From the NCBI RefSeq assembly GCF_026914185.1, contig NC_070561.1, positions 4,340,001 through 4,404,000 of the forward strand: a stretch of DNA of 64,000 nucleotides. The letters run 5' to 3'. Of this stretch, positions 47,281 to 59,260 are shown piece by piece. Position 1 is the first letter of the stretch. Each line of letters opens with the position of its first letter. A program made the position numbers and the translations under genes. Source of the DNA: Puccinia triticina. Lineage: Eukaryota; Basidiomycota; Pucciniomycetes; Pucciniales; Pucciniaceae. The notes beneath the pieces were generated by a model. It was given only the letters and a program-made list of their open reading frames with translations. It had not been told where the DNA came from and made no database searches.

Positions 47281-47367
47281 GGCACTGTAGCTCAGTTGGT
47301 AGAGCACATGCTTAACATCCTATGGGACGACCGCATGTTGTCGTCGGTTCGAGCCCGGCCAGAGTCA
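47281..47367 (+). tRNA. tRNA-Val(AAC) with 14-nt intron
   Basis: The cloverleaf folds by eye. Acceptor GGCACTG pairs with CAGAGTC (one A-A mismatch at the fourth pair, one G-T). TA is followed by D stem GCTC/GAGC with loop AGTTGGTA, then anticodon stem CATGC/GCATG. The anticodon AAC is at 47314-47316, with a 14-nt insert (47318-47331) after position 37, the standard intron site. The variable loop has five bases, and the T arm is GTCGG-TTCGAGC-CCGGC. Discriminator A is at 47367. Internal promoter elements are the A box (TAGCTCAGTTGG) and B box (GGTTCGAGCCC). A TTTTT run at 47371-47385 could end transcription. Confidence 0.88.
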
Positions 47368-50300
47368 ATAGTATCATGAATTTTTGCCGCATGTTCCGCG
47401 CCGGACTAAATTGGATAGACCAAACTTGATCAGTATTGTTTTGCTTGTAGGTTGGATGAGATCAATTACACTTTTGATTTGATCAGCCCTTCCTTCACAA
47501 AAACCACATTGAAGGTGCATAGAATGGAGGACTTTCTGCCAATTTGGAAAGCAGGCTATTTTGTATTTTGTATTTCTTAGCATAGAAACCGCGTTGGCTA
47601 CCCTTTGAAAATATGAAATAGAAAATAGTACTTATCTGGAATTCTAAACCAAAGGGAAGTCCTCCAATCACATGTCAGAAAACAGAAAGCCCTCCTTGCA
47701 AGGCCCAAACATCTGCTTGTGTGATCTGTGTGCTTGCCTGCAAAGAAGTTTTTGATGGCAGTATGCCATATGAGAAGATTTCATTTTGACTTGAATGCAG
47801 ATAGTCAAGACACAAACCAGTGAGGATATTTAATGTGTATGAAAGTTTGAAAAAGTAACATGTTACATCAACTAGGCCAGAAGACAAGCGAGATGAAATA
47901 GCAGGGACCTTAATGAGATCCTTTTTTTTGCAGCATCATAATTGTAATGATTAATCTACTTGTGAGCCTGTGTCTCTTATGTGACAGCAGGACACAAGAA
48001 AAATGGGTGGGCACTGCTTGGGTTTCTTGGGATAAAGAAATAACAAACAGTAAGAGAAAAAGAGAGAGAGAGAAATAGATGATCTGAGAGATGATATTCA
48101 AGGTTCTGTTGACCTGTAGGTGGGAACTAACATCCACTAGCAATGCTACTCCTTAAGGGAGTGCTGCCAAGCTGTGCCAGAGATTGCAACAGCCTCTTCT
48201 CACAATGGAAACGTGGAAGGTATCTGAATTAGACAAGTCTAATCAGCCACAATTTTTTAGACTTCTCTGTGGATAGTCAAGGTTCTTTAAAGGGAAACCT
48301 ATGTGGTTTGTTACTGACAAAAACCACAGAAAAAGAAGGATATGAAGTGATTTGATCCTTGAGAGTAGATGTCTAGAGGTATATGTACCTGTGATCAAAG
48401 AGGAGAGAAACAAACAAGAGAGGAGAGAAAGCAGTCAAAGAGACAGAGAGGAACTCCTCTGAGATAATCAAGGTTCAATGAAAGGGGTACTAACTGTCAA
48501 TATTCCTGTTGGTGATACTGGGAGTGTAGTGGCCTTGTTCTGGTGATCCTGGGTTGTCTGGAGGTGTGGTTCTGGTCTGCTGAAGTCTGTAGATCCTCCT
48601 CAGGCAAGGGGGATCCTGACTTCGAAAATTTTCACCGTTTGCTTATGTAATTACATATGTACATGTGGTTTGGCGCGCCTGGTAGCGCTGACACGTCACA
48701 ACTGCGCATGCGCGCCACAACTCAAGAACTCAGGGAAGGAGTAGAGTTACAGAGAATTGGTAAGTTGTAACTAGGGTTAAAATTGCATGCGGAAACAGAA
48801 TATGAAGTAAAAACAAGGATATCTCTTAAGATGAAAAAGATATGAAGTAATTCATATGTAAAAAGTAGAAAAAGGCAGACTTTAGGTCAGCTGTGTTGAC
48901 TCTAAGGCTGACACTACTTATCAAATCAGAATGCAGTAAGGGAAAGAGGAAATACTTGGCAGGGAGAGATCATCATCTCTACTGAGCTAGATAAGTAGGA
49001 GGGGGAGGAACTGGGACTATATGGGTCCCACTTTGGACTTTGAAACATGTTTGTGACACCCCAAGAGGGGGGCTCACAGGGTGTAGATGAGAAAAGCAAG
49101 AAGGTTTTTGAAAGGTCTCAAGATAAGACTTGAGACCTCTGGAGTCTGGAAGTTGTTCAAGATGAGGGGGAGTTTCAGTGGTTGTCTTGAAAGTGATGCA
49201 CCAGTGAATAAGAAACTTGAGCTGAGAGAGAGAACTTGAGTAAGATAAGCAAGTATAGGATACTCAAGGAGAAGGAAAGCTAAGGAAAAAAAGGATAAAG
49301 GGAAAATGAGAAGGGAGAAAAGGATAGAAAGCCCCAATCATAAAACCGCATTGTAATTGCTTGGGCTTGGTAGAGATCTTGAGACTACATTTTTGCTCGT
49401 AATAATCTGGGGATCCATCCTTCCAGGAGGTTCCCTGTCTTTGAACCTTTTCCAAGAATATTAGTTGCTTTGGCAAGGCTGTTTGCTTATGCATGCGGGA
49501 ATATAATTCCCTAATGTTCCTTAGTACTAGCTGAAACAGTCACTAGTGCTCGGGACCCGTATGCTCAATAAGACTCTTGGTGTGGGGAGGTATTTGCTCC
49601 ACATGTTCTATTAGAGTCATTCTCTTGGCGTGTGGGGGTAACTCCCCCGTGCACTCTGGAAGCAGTCACCTCCACGCGCCAAGTCCCTCCTTGGGGGAGC
49701 AAAGCCACCTCTGAAGGAGGGACTTATGACTTATGTCATACTTTTTGCCTGAGAGATTGGGGCTTTTGTGGCTTTTTATGCCCTTTTTTCCTTTCACCCT
49801 TAACACAGAAAAAACTAGGCAACCTCTGCTAAAGCCCCAAAGGGTCAAGATAGCTGAACATCTTGGCTTCATGTCCCTGTACTCATGATGTGGATTGGAT
49901 GCAGGAGCTGGAGTGGCCAAGGCATCTTAACCAGAGCTTGGAGAGCCTGGTTCCTGTGTAATTGAATTGAAAAACCATACTGTTTTCTGTGGTCAGTTCA
50001 ATACACACAGGTCATACAGCTCAAGGAAGCCTGGAAATACATAAATTTGAAGGGTCATGGAGCAACAATGGTTGGACTTCCAGGAAAATGTGTAGCGGGA
50101 AAAGATAGGGAAGGATGATTCTCAGGGTCCAAAGGGCATGCCTCACCTGGGGATATTTGGGAACCGGGTCAAAATCAGAGAGGCAAAAACTCACCAGCCA
50201 AACCTCATTGAGGATTGGAATCTCTCAGGCCAAAACGTGGACATTAGTCCCAAGTCCCGCCTTTGGAGGTTGCGCTTTGCGCCAGCCCTGGCTGTACCAG

Positions 50301-50415
50301 GGCCCTCCGACGTGGGGGACTTGTGTGAAGTTAGTGACTCCTTGGCTCCGCGCGCTCAAGGCTGACATTTTCCCTCACTAAAAAGAAAGGCTCTGCTCTT
50401 ATTAGAGTAAGTCTC
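47368..50415. other. Intergenic
   Basis: No gene I can support. Stretches near 48060-48075 and 48400-48450 are GA-rich. From about 49560 to 49690 there are diverged relatives of the 45-bp tandem unit found at 50416 onward (CTTGGCGTGTGGGGGTAACT). Confidence 0.4.
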
Positions 50416-50595
50416 TTGGCACGTGGAGGTAAATCCTCCGCGCGCTCTTGCAGAAGTCTCTTGGCACGTGGAGGTAAATCCTCCGCGCACTCTTGCAGAA
50501 GTCTCTTGGCACGTGGAGGTAAATCCTCCGCGCACTCTTGCAGAAGTCTCTTGGCGCGTGGAGGTGACTCCTTGGCTCAGCGCGCTTGAGGCTGA
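50416..50595. repeat. 45-bp tandem repeat, four units
   Basis: Units start TTGGCACGTGGAGGTAAATC at 50416, 50461, 50506 and 50551 (the last begins TTGGCGCGTG and diverges). Units 2 and 3 are almost identical. A 15-residue repeat is open in one frame (VEVNPPRTLAEVSWH), but no start context or flanking domain supports a gene. Confidence 0.85.
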
Positions 50596-50667
50596 CAGGG
50601 AGAAATGATAAATTTAATTGCCTGTATGTCTAGCTAGGCTACAGTCTGACTGCAGTCAATAGAATTA

Positions 50668-51610
50668 TGGTGTTCAAAGTTGGTTTGCATAATTTTATGC
50701 ATGCATAAATCATAAAATCATAAGAACATTTTGATGAGGAAATTTTGTATTACATAATCAGGCAGTCATATCCCCTGCAAAAAAGGTTTTATGATTTTAT
50801 GATTTATGCATGCATAAAATTACGGACTTACTTCGCGCACTGCGAAAAGCTCTTCGCGCACTGTGCAGTGCGCGAAGTTTGCAAACACTTCGCGCCCTGC
50901 GCGTGAAGGGCGCAACTTTTTCAAATTATTTTTTGACCAATCAATAGAAAAGCTTATTATTGTCCTCTGTGAATTTATTTGGAGTTTTTTGAAGCTTCCT
51001 TGTATGCTTAAAAATCCTACCAATAAAAAAAACAAGTACAGCCATTTGGGGACCTGGAATTCATATTCCCACAGGCCAAAAAATCCAATTAATTTATTGA
51101 ATCATATTAAACATGTATTTAAAAGTTTTAGAACTTTTTGGCCACTTTGTACAAGGACAAGGCTTTCAAAAACCAGTAACTGTTTCTCAAGATATGCCAA
51201 AATGCGCCAGTAAGTGGTGAACTTTCCTAATTTTTGAAAGCCTTATTCTTGCACAAAGTGGCCAAAAAATTCTAAAAAGTTTGAATTCATATGTATCATT
51301 ATTCACTAAATTATTTGGATTTTTTGACTGGTGGGAATATGAATTCCAGGTCCCCAAATGGCTGTACTTGTTTTTTTTATTGGTGGGATTTTTAAGCATA
51401 CAAGGAAGCTTCAAAAAACTCCAAATAAATTCACAGAGGACAATAAGAAGCTTTTCTATTGATTGGTCAAAAAATAATTTGAAAAAGTTGCGCCCTTCAC
51501 GCGCAGTGCGCGAAGTGTTTGCAAACTTCGCGCACTGCACAGTGCGCGAAGAGCTTTTCGCAGTGCGCAAAGTAAGTCCGTAAAATTATGCAAACCAACT
51601 TTGAACACCA
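50668..51610. mobile_element. MITE of the GGTGTTCAAAGTT family, split by a fold-back insertion
   Basis: Outer ends TGGTGTTCAAAGTTGGTTTG and complement, with TA on both sides (50666-50667 and 51611-51612). Taking out the inner element and one TA leaves about 183 bp, similar in size and sequence to the MITE at 11101-11296. Confidence 0.8.
50823..51580. mobile_element. 758-bp fold-back element
   Basis: Starts CGGACTTACTTCGCGCACTG and ends with its complement. TA flanks both sides (50821-50822 and 51581-51582). The two halves are near-perfect reverse complements about a centre near 51205, so similar open frames (116 and 127 codons) appear on opposite strands. I treat these as a by-product of the palindrome. 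Outer parts carry several TTCGCGCACTG motifs in alternating orientation. Confidence 0.85.
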
Positions 51611-51941
51611 TAAATTATTAACACAAAAAAAAAATTGACAGGTCCCAGATGGCAGAGAAGGAGAAAAAATTCAAACAGATTTAGAATCCTGCAAGGCCTC
51701 TGAAAACACATAAAATTTGCTCATCTGAGGGTATTCATGCCACATTGTCACATTTGACCCACATCCACAAATTAAATTATACCTGCAACTTGGTACAAAC
51801 TAACGATTATGGCAACTTGACATAGCTCAATAGCAACTTTCAACCCTTGAACCTATAATAGGGCTCATATGGACTGGGTTGACTGTTGTTTTGCAGCCCG
51901 CGGGCCCTATATGTGGTATAGGGTCTTGGTATAGAGCCCGC

Positions 51942-52495
51942 GGCGGAGATGCTCTTTTTGAAAGTTTGGTTTGGACGTGATTTTTCCCTTGCAGTTCTAC
52001 TTGCAATTCTCAAATGTTCCAAAAGCTTTTCAACTTTGACAGAAATAAGATTTCAATGGGTTTGTGGTATATCAGCTCAAGTTTGTTTCAACCAAAAAAA
52101 AAACATTGGTTTGTGGAAGATCAAGAATGAAAACTTACGATTGGTGTTTTCATCAAATCCTTGGTAATTACTTGTCACGAGTTCTCCATTGTTGGCCTCG
52201 TTATTTTTGATAACTGGAACAGCTTTTGAAAATGTATGAGGAGTTTTTTGAGATTCTTCCCTCGGAGCTCTACTTGCAATTTTTAAATGCTCCAGAAGTT
52301 TCTCAACTTTGACACCACACGGACGTCGATGCGGTTGTGGTATATTAGCCTAAGTTTTTATTTTTCAACAAAAACATAACATTGGTTTGTGGAAGCTCAA
52401 GAACAAAAACTCTCCGTTGGCGTTTTCGTCAAATCCTTGGTAATTACTTGTCACAAGTTCTCCATTGTCGACTTCGTTTTTGCTGAAGACTGCCA
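51942..52495. repeat. Diverged tandem duplication, period about 276 bp
   Basis: Two units share strings in the same order: CTACTTGCAATT, GTGGTATAT, ACATTGGTTTGTGGAAG, TTCGTCAAATCCTTGGTAAT (one base different) and GTTCTCCATTGT, spaced about 276 bp apart. No coding function seen. Confidence 0.75.
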
Positions 52496-54477
52496 CAGGT
52501 TTTTGGGAATTGGTGGGGGGTTTTTGACGCAGAAGAACGGCGGGAGGGTTGAGTTTGATGCAAAATCATCTGATCAAGAGGCCATCACATTTCTATGCAT
52601 TACTTGTCCCAAAAGCAACCCAAAGAACGGTTCCACCCTCCAATCGCCAAAGCCAAAAATCATTGCAAACAAAATGAACACACCTTTGGACCATAATGAT
52701 CTCTTTTTGAGGTGGTGTTCGCGATCACCTAGGACAGTACCATTCTCAAGTTTGCATTTTGTCATGATGTCTGGAAATGAAGCTGGATGTGTTGAAACCC
52801 GCGCTCAATCTCATACTCGGCTGTGCGCCCGGTGCTCTCGGCTGCCTCCACATACGCGCGACTCACAGTCATTAGGTCTCACCAGACTTAACCTAACACA
52901 ATTCCGTATCGCCTGCGCTCTGTCCAAACTCCAATCCTCAGCAAACCCATCAGCATAGACGCTCATCTTTATCGCTCACTGCTGTCGCTCACCGCTCAAA
53001 CTCAACTCGTCAAGATCAATCTCATCAAGAATCATCGCTCCGTATCAACTGCGAAGCTTTAACTCGGACAGCCTATCTAGCTTCCAACTTGGTGAGAAAT
53101 GCCCGAGCATTTCTTCTTTTTCTACCGATTATCATTGTTTACTAACTCTTTCCTCTATCATTAGTTATTCTTGTCTTCGATCTTGTGCGCATTATATTTG
53201 TTAAAAAACATTGTACCTAGATACTAGGGTTTGTCCGTTTCTCAACTCTTTCTCGACCTCACCAGAACACTAATTCTTACAACCGACTCTCAGTTACCCG
53301 ACATCTTCTTCACACTCTTCAAGTCTCCAATTGTCCATCCTCTCCTTTCGATACATCATCTCTAGGGTTTGTTTCTTAGTCTCTTATCATATTGTTTTGC
53401 TTGTTATTTACTCTTTTCTCCTTGTTTAGTTCTGGTCTTGAAATACACATCAATAAAACAGATTATTCAGGTCCTTTAGGATGTGCTGAGATCGCATAGA
53501 AATAGAGAAAAAAGGGAAATATGAAGATGCTGGAAAAATGCATGACTTGAGACTCGGGCTGGCTTGATAAAAGCAGTATGTGACTGATTATACAAGGTGA
53601 GTTGGGATAGGTGGAACCAACAGATAAAGAATATCTATGGCAAGACCTAATTGTTAGAACTTAGGACCATTTAGACTCTAGAGGCAGTGTTACTCGCTGT
53701 GAACGACTTGTCGACGACAGATCCATGTATCACGTCGTACATACATATTCTCATGGCTGGGACCGCTGACCCCACATGCCACAAATGATCATGTTTCTGC
53801 GTGCCATCTATGATTTGCTGGACGCCTCCTATCTAGTATTTTCTCAGAGTAAAGAGAGAGCCTCCTCGTTTCAACGGCCCTGCGGGCCCCCCATCGAGGG
53901 GACGTTTGTTGCGTAGACGGTTGTTTTTTTCTGGAGAGACGGCCAAGAGAGTCACAGGTTCAAAGTATTCCGGTCGGGCAGAGAACAAACAGGAACATTT
54001 TATAGTTTTTGTTTGATAATTATTTACACGGGGATGGCGTAGACTGTTGTAGACAAGTCCAGACAGCCTCGGATGGCCCGTTGCTTGCAACGTTGATGAG
54101 TTGTTTGAGAACTCGGCATATGGGCCCAATCCAGCCGCTGCTTGGCATGGCCGGTGACTCGGCCAGCGCGTCCCGAGGACCCGCCGATCATTTAGGCGAC
54201 ATTGGGTCTACATAGTGTTTGAAATTTGTGTTTCAAGACTCCCTGATGCCTCTTACAGCCTTTCTTAATCTCTGTCCCAGCCTCTGTTCCCGAAGGCCAA
54301 CTGCGTGAAATACACGAGATCTTGGCAGTTGTACGACAGACACTTGCAAGTAGTGATTGAATGTTGATTGGAGGCCATCTGAAGGATGTTATTGAATTAC
54401 ATTTGATTCACTCACTCATTCATTTTTTTTAGAAAACAGGAAAGAAAATAACAACAAAACGGGAGAAAGCAAGGGCA
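52496..54477. other. Intergenic
   Basis: Includes a CT/CA-rich stretch (52830-53460: short TCATC/CTCAC strings) that looks like a transcribed leader or UTR, but no coding sequence follows it. The last part is downstream of PRE4. Confidence 0.35.
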
Positions 54478-55792
54478 TTATTGTGTTTGTGCTCCGTAAC
54501 TGAGGAGGCATAACAATGTATGAGAAACGAACGAAAGAAGGATTAGCGTCCTCCTAAAATGAGTGTACAGATAAAGAGACTGTGACGTTTACTGACCCGC
54601 GAAGTCCTTCGGCAAATGCCCATTCAGTTGGAGCTTGGATCGGTTCGGAAATTTCGACTCCATCGATAGTAATGTTGGCGATTTGAAACTGATTTCGAAC
54701 CAGAAGCCAATCCTGTCAACAAAGACAAGGGTGAGGGAGCGTCTGAGTGAAACGATAAACAGACCTTATTCAAACTTCTAGCATCTCTATAAAAGAGAAC
54801 TTTCATGCATTCCTCGAGAGTTTTGCGTGCGAGATCCGCGTCGAGATCCGCATGGCCGTTGGGCAAGTCGTCCAAGACCTTACGCAAGAGAGGTTGGGCG
54901 ATGTAACTACCATAGCCGGTGGCAATACTGGGGGCGGAATAAGTGGTGCCGATCAAATCAACGTATGACAGGAAGCTTTCTTTCGTCGATCGGTCTACTC
55001 CGCCAACCACAAACGAGTTCCATAACGGATTGCCCTTCGTTCGTCGGTTGTACATGATCCGAGCTAGATACTCGAATATTTGGTGCGTCTTGAGGATGTG
55101 ACCGTCGTCTGCTAAAACCTCCTCCGTCCTATGAGCCCATAATTGTTTTTTTTTTATAAACGAAGGGATATCAATTCATCATATCTCAGACTGGAGATAT
55201 CATCGTGCCGATCACGTGACATTCATACTTACATCCGGGCATCGAGGACTTTTTGGATGTACTGAAAGTCTGAGAGATCTCCCCCAGCACCAATGACAGT
55301 GTGCTCGCCAACGGGCACTAATCGTCGAATATCCTTGAAACGAGCGAGTGAACCGTAGGAAGCTTTTCACACAATCGTTCATTTATTCCCGTAAATCGAC
55401 AGAAAAAAAAGGCAAACCATATGAGAGCTGATCTCTACAAATTATCTATTTTTTTGATTGAAAGAAAGAAGAGGAAGAAAAGCGGGAAAGGGGAGCTTAC
55501 CCAACATATCAGCTGCAAGCATCACACCTCCTTTATATTTGATACCGAGGACGGAAGTACCGGTGACGATGGGTTGTCTGTGGAAAAGCAGGCAGAAATT
55601 CAGGTCGATTGAAACCCATGGAAGATGAAACGGTGAACCAAGAGGAGATTGGAGGACTGACTGAGTATGTTGGACGCCATCGCCGAAGGATTGTTTGGGC
55701 AAGTTTTTGGCGCTGCTTACTGGGAAAGTGGCATATGGATCGATCGAGTCGTCTCTTGGTTTCCCCCACGATGTTCCTGGAAAGTGGTCCAT
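54478..55792 (-). CDS. PRE4: 20S proteasome subunit beta-7 (Pre4/PSMB4)
   Basis: Exons on the minus strand: 55792-55662, 55577-55501, 55362-55233, 55128-54765, 54712-54597 and 54499-54478. All phases agree, giving 279 aa. A propeptide (MDHFPGTSWGKPRDDSIDPY...) leads to TQQPIVTGTSVLGIKYKGGV, the mature start typical of this subunit. Then come MLAADMLGASYGSLARFKDI, VIGAGGDLSDFQYIQKVLD, RTKGNPLWNSFVVGG and APSIATGYGSYIAQPLLRK. The last exon encodes just YGAQTQ after EGLRG, matching the short Y-G-x-Q tail of the yeast protein and supporting this small exon over read-through. The subunit is non-catalytic in the beta ring of the 20S core. Confidence 0.95.
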
Positions 55793-56847
55793 TGCAGCGT
55801 CTGTTTGTGTTAGTAGTTTCTGGTGAGATGAGATGGCGATGGTGGTGAAAGAAGGAGACTGGGACTTGGTATGGTCCTGCTTACGTCATCACTTCCGATC
55901 CATGACGCGGCTTGGGAGGCCCTGGCCTTCTCCACCGGACCAGAAAATACATCACGAACCAGATTGAAGGAAAATTATATGGCCATCATGAGCAATACTC
56001 ACGCTCATTCATCCAACCGTTAACCAACCACCCCAGAAGAAAGGATCGTGGAATTGAAACTCCGACAGACTTTCCTACGATGATTTCGCAAACGATCAAA
56101 TTTCAGAAAAGTCGGATTCCTTCGGATGGATTGAGTCTTGGCCATGTAAGATCTGCTACGAGAAAAAAGACCGACCCTCACAAGTGCATAACTGATTTTC
56201 TCACTTTTGCTCATTCCAGTTCGTCTTTCAGACCAAGATCAGATCATTGTACCGAAACATTTTAAGAGAAACTAGATGTAAATTTAAGAATATCTCTAAA
56301 GCGGGAGTTATCCTGATCCATCGGTGCACGTCAAACCCCTGGGAATTGACATGGCGTGTCTTGCTTGAGGTACAGTCGAGATTAATTTGTTTTATATGTC
56401 CACCACAGATCTTGGGACAAATCAAATCCGTAGGGAAACGATTTCTTGGATCCGGTACGAATTCATGAAGCCAATTCCCGGCAAACTAGATAAGGTAAAG
56501 TAGTACGACACATTTCACTCCGTCCGAGCCACAAGACGAAACACGACACTGGCTAATAGGTTCCCTTTTTGATTGATCCAAAACAACACTTTCTCAAAAA
56601 AGCACAACAATCAAGATTTCCTAGCCCAGATTAATCGCCAACTCAAGCAGATTAAGAACTCGAGCATGTTGATTGGCGGCGGGTTTGAGAAACTAAGAGG
56701 AGGTCGAAATTGATGGGCGGCTTTCGATTATGACTGAGTCAATTCTATTTAATGTGTTATTCCTCTCCTCAAGGTTTTTCTTAACGATAGTTAGCTCGTA
56801 ATTTATCTTCTTTTCAAAATCATGATGCTATTTCTTGGCTTGCTTTT
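55793..56847. other. PRE4 upstream region
   Basis: The promoter of the minus-strand PRE4 gene should lie next to 55793. The rest is AT-rich with no supported gene. Confidence 0.35.
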
Positions 56848-57087
56848 CGCGTTTGATGCGGTCCTTCTCGGCTTGCTTTTGGTCCTTGAACGCGAAAACC
56901 AAGCCGAGAAGGACCACATCAAACGCGAAGCTTGTTTTTCGCGTTCAATGGCCCGCTTCTCTAACGCCAGGAGTACTGGGGGAATGAGTATTGTACGGTT
57001 TACAATACTCATTCCCCCAGTACTCCTGGCGTTAGAGAAGCGGGCCATTGAACGCGAAAAACAAGCTTCGCGTTTGATGTGGTCCTT
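56848..57087. repeat. Multi-armed hairpin with an 87-bp perfect inverted repeat
   Basis: Arms 56909-56995 and 57001-57087 are perfect reverse complements with the 5-nt loop CGGTT. A second inverted pair (56848-56875 with 56900-56927, one mismatch) reuses the start of the left arm. The same roughly 28-bp module thus occurs in alternating orientation. The right arm stops exactly at the first base of the hAT-like element at 57088. Confidence 0.9.
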
Positions 57088-57617
57088 TAAGGCTGTGACC
57101 CGGGGTTCGGGTCGGAGCATGAGTGCTCAGCCCGGACGCTGAACCCCGTATGCCCCGAGGTATGCACCGATCCCCGGGGCATGACTTTTTCTCCAAGACG
57201 GGTCGGGCCCAGCCTGGCCCGGCAATCCGGAGCCCTTGGAGGAACCCTCCAACCACCCAATAGATGAATCTGAAGGCTGGCAAAGCCTCCCCCTTCCTTG
57301 TTTAGGCAAGTTCACTGGCTGTCTTGGATGGTCAAGTGTGTTTTTTGCCTTCTCCACTGATTTTTGGGCAACCAACCTTGTTTTTATCCCTGCTAAGTTA
57401 CCAACACAACATGTGAATGACACATGGTCATTCCTGCATGAACACTTGAAGTCAAAAAATGACTAAAAAATTGCTCAAATACCTGTCCTGAGCAGTTTAC
57501 CCATCAAAATGCAATGCCCCTGGGTTCAGGGCATGGCAGAGCGCCATCCCAAACCCTGAACCCCGGGGTCCAATTCCCAGGGCATACCTTGGGGCATGGG
57601 TTTGGGTTACAGCCTTA
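57088..57617. repeat. hAT-like MITE, ends TAAGGCTGTgACCC
   Basis: TAAGGCTGTGACCC at the left, the complement of GGGTTACAGCCTTA at the right (one mismatch). GC-rich CCCCGGGG tracts lie near both ends. The terminus resembles the element at 59261 (TAAGGCTGGCACCC). The flanking 8-mers differ (TGGTCCTT and GGAGTACC), so no target duplication supports the exact ends. Confidence 0.6.
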
Positions 57618-59260
57618 GGAGTACCTCCGGGTCTGAAGGATACAATTAGAAATCAATCATTCAAACTGAAGAAAAAATATTGACTGACCACCATTGGCTT
57701 TGATATATTCCAACAATGTTTTGAACATTGGAGTATGTCCCTCCATCCAGTGAGTTGGATCCACCAGAGTTTGGTTAAGAACTAAAAATGAATGATTATC
57801 CATCAGATTGGTTGGGAACTTGGGAAGTGAGTGCAAGGGTACCAAACACACTATTAGCCAGGCCAACCTGGGTGGCATAGTCCACACATGATACTGGCTC
57901 GGGGGTAGTGAGGGGTTGGAAGGGGTGGTGGGTGTTTCAACCTGGACTTGAAACTGCTGGTTCTTAATTGGAGTGTCTTGATGACACATTAGAAATTGGA
58001 ATGGTGGTTGGTTGGTTGTATCCTCACAGGTGTGATTTTCACCAAAACCAGATAAACCCAAACAACCAATGCATAACATCATGCACACCTGGTCTACTTC
58101 ACAATGACCGGAGCAGGGTGTGCCTTTTTAATTTTGGGTTTGATAATACACTGGATCATGGTTGCCCATTGTTTGTACCTGCCAAGTATATACTTTGGCT
58201 CAGGATTTTAGTCTCTAAAGATCCCTTTGTTCAATACAGTCTGGCTAGTGAGATTTGCAAGTTCAGTTTGTATCCCTATGTCTTTGTTTTTGCAATAAAA
58301 TCAAACAATATCTCAACTGTTGAGCTTTATCACAGATCCCAAAACCTACGGACTCATTAGTTCATTGAAGGCTTCACGCAGCAATCACTGAAGGTCTGCT
58401 ACCATTATGATGAACTCAAAGATGTTTGTTGACAAGATCACAACAAGCCTCATACTAGTGTTAAGTTTTATGTTGCCATTGCTATCAAAACCAAGCAGAA
58501 ACAACAACAATTCACTTCTTCTATGCCACCATCAAGATCTTGCACTGTTCCCTCTCCATCTGCTTTTTCCCCTTAAAAATCTTGTTTGCCTTGGTAGTGT
58601 TGTGGTTAAACCAGGGCTCATCTTGTTTTGTTTGCTCTTCCTGTTTCCTTTGGTCATCCCATTTCATTTGCTCATTGAATGTACATAATTCATTTTTACT
58701 GAAGTATTTGCTACGGCCCATCATTCCTTTGCACATCTTGGTGATTGGGTGACACATGTGACATTGGGTTACACAAGTATGCAAGTATCTAACGGTTACT
58801 AATGATCTTGTGGAGGATACATTCAGGCACGCCGCATACACACAGTGAAAGGAGCATTCACCCTTGCAAAGTAGATAGCCTTCAACTCCAGGAGATATTA
58901 CACTCAAATACCAAGAGGCCAAACATGCCAGTATGGTAGCCATTTTGAGTCATGGGGGCAATAGTATCAGATTGAAAGGAGGGTGTGTCAACACTGTAGA
59001 GGATGAATGTAGTGGTGGGAGGCTCAAGGCAAATGCTGCCAGGTTATATGCTAGTTTATACAAGCCAACTTATGCAGGATAAACCCATGGTATTTTCAAG
59101 TAACAGTTTTTTCTCTGTTTGATGAGATTGAGTTCACCTTAGACTAGTTTTCAAGGGGTAAATCCCTCTTTTTATTTGATGTTTTTTCCATTTATTCAAA
59201 AGTAGAAGAATTTCCAAAAGAAATTTTTGAATATATATGAAGAGCCTAGCTAAAGTGGAC
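57618..59260. other. Intergenic with degraded coding-like stretches
   Basis: Open frames on the minus strand near 57.66-58.09 and 58.52-58.94 kb (the latter with HTCVTQCHMCHPI) may be transposon protein remnants. I could not connect them into a gene. Confidence 0.35.

Noticed and set aside
50423..50608. 61-codon frame with a 15-residue repeat
   Set aside because: Translation of the 45-bp tandem repeat, without flanking coding evidence.
50863..51570. Two similar 116- and 127-codon frames on opposite strands
   Set aside because: They mirror each other because the DNA is a palindrome, and nothing in them resembles a known protein.
56803..57142. Opposing 105/106-codon frames with shared sequence
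   Set aside because: Again a palindrome effect of the 87-bp hairpin.
57657..58943. Minus-strand frames with some Cys/His pairs
   Set aside because: Possibly transposon remnants, but I could not link them by splice sites or name a family.
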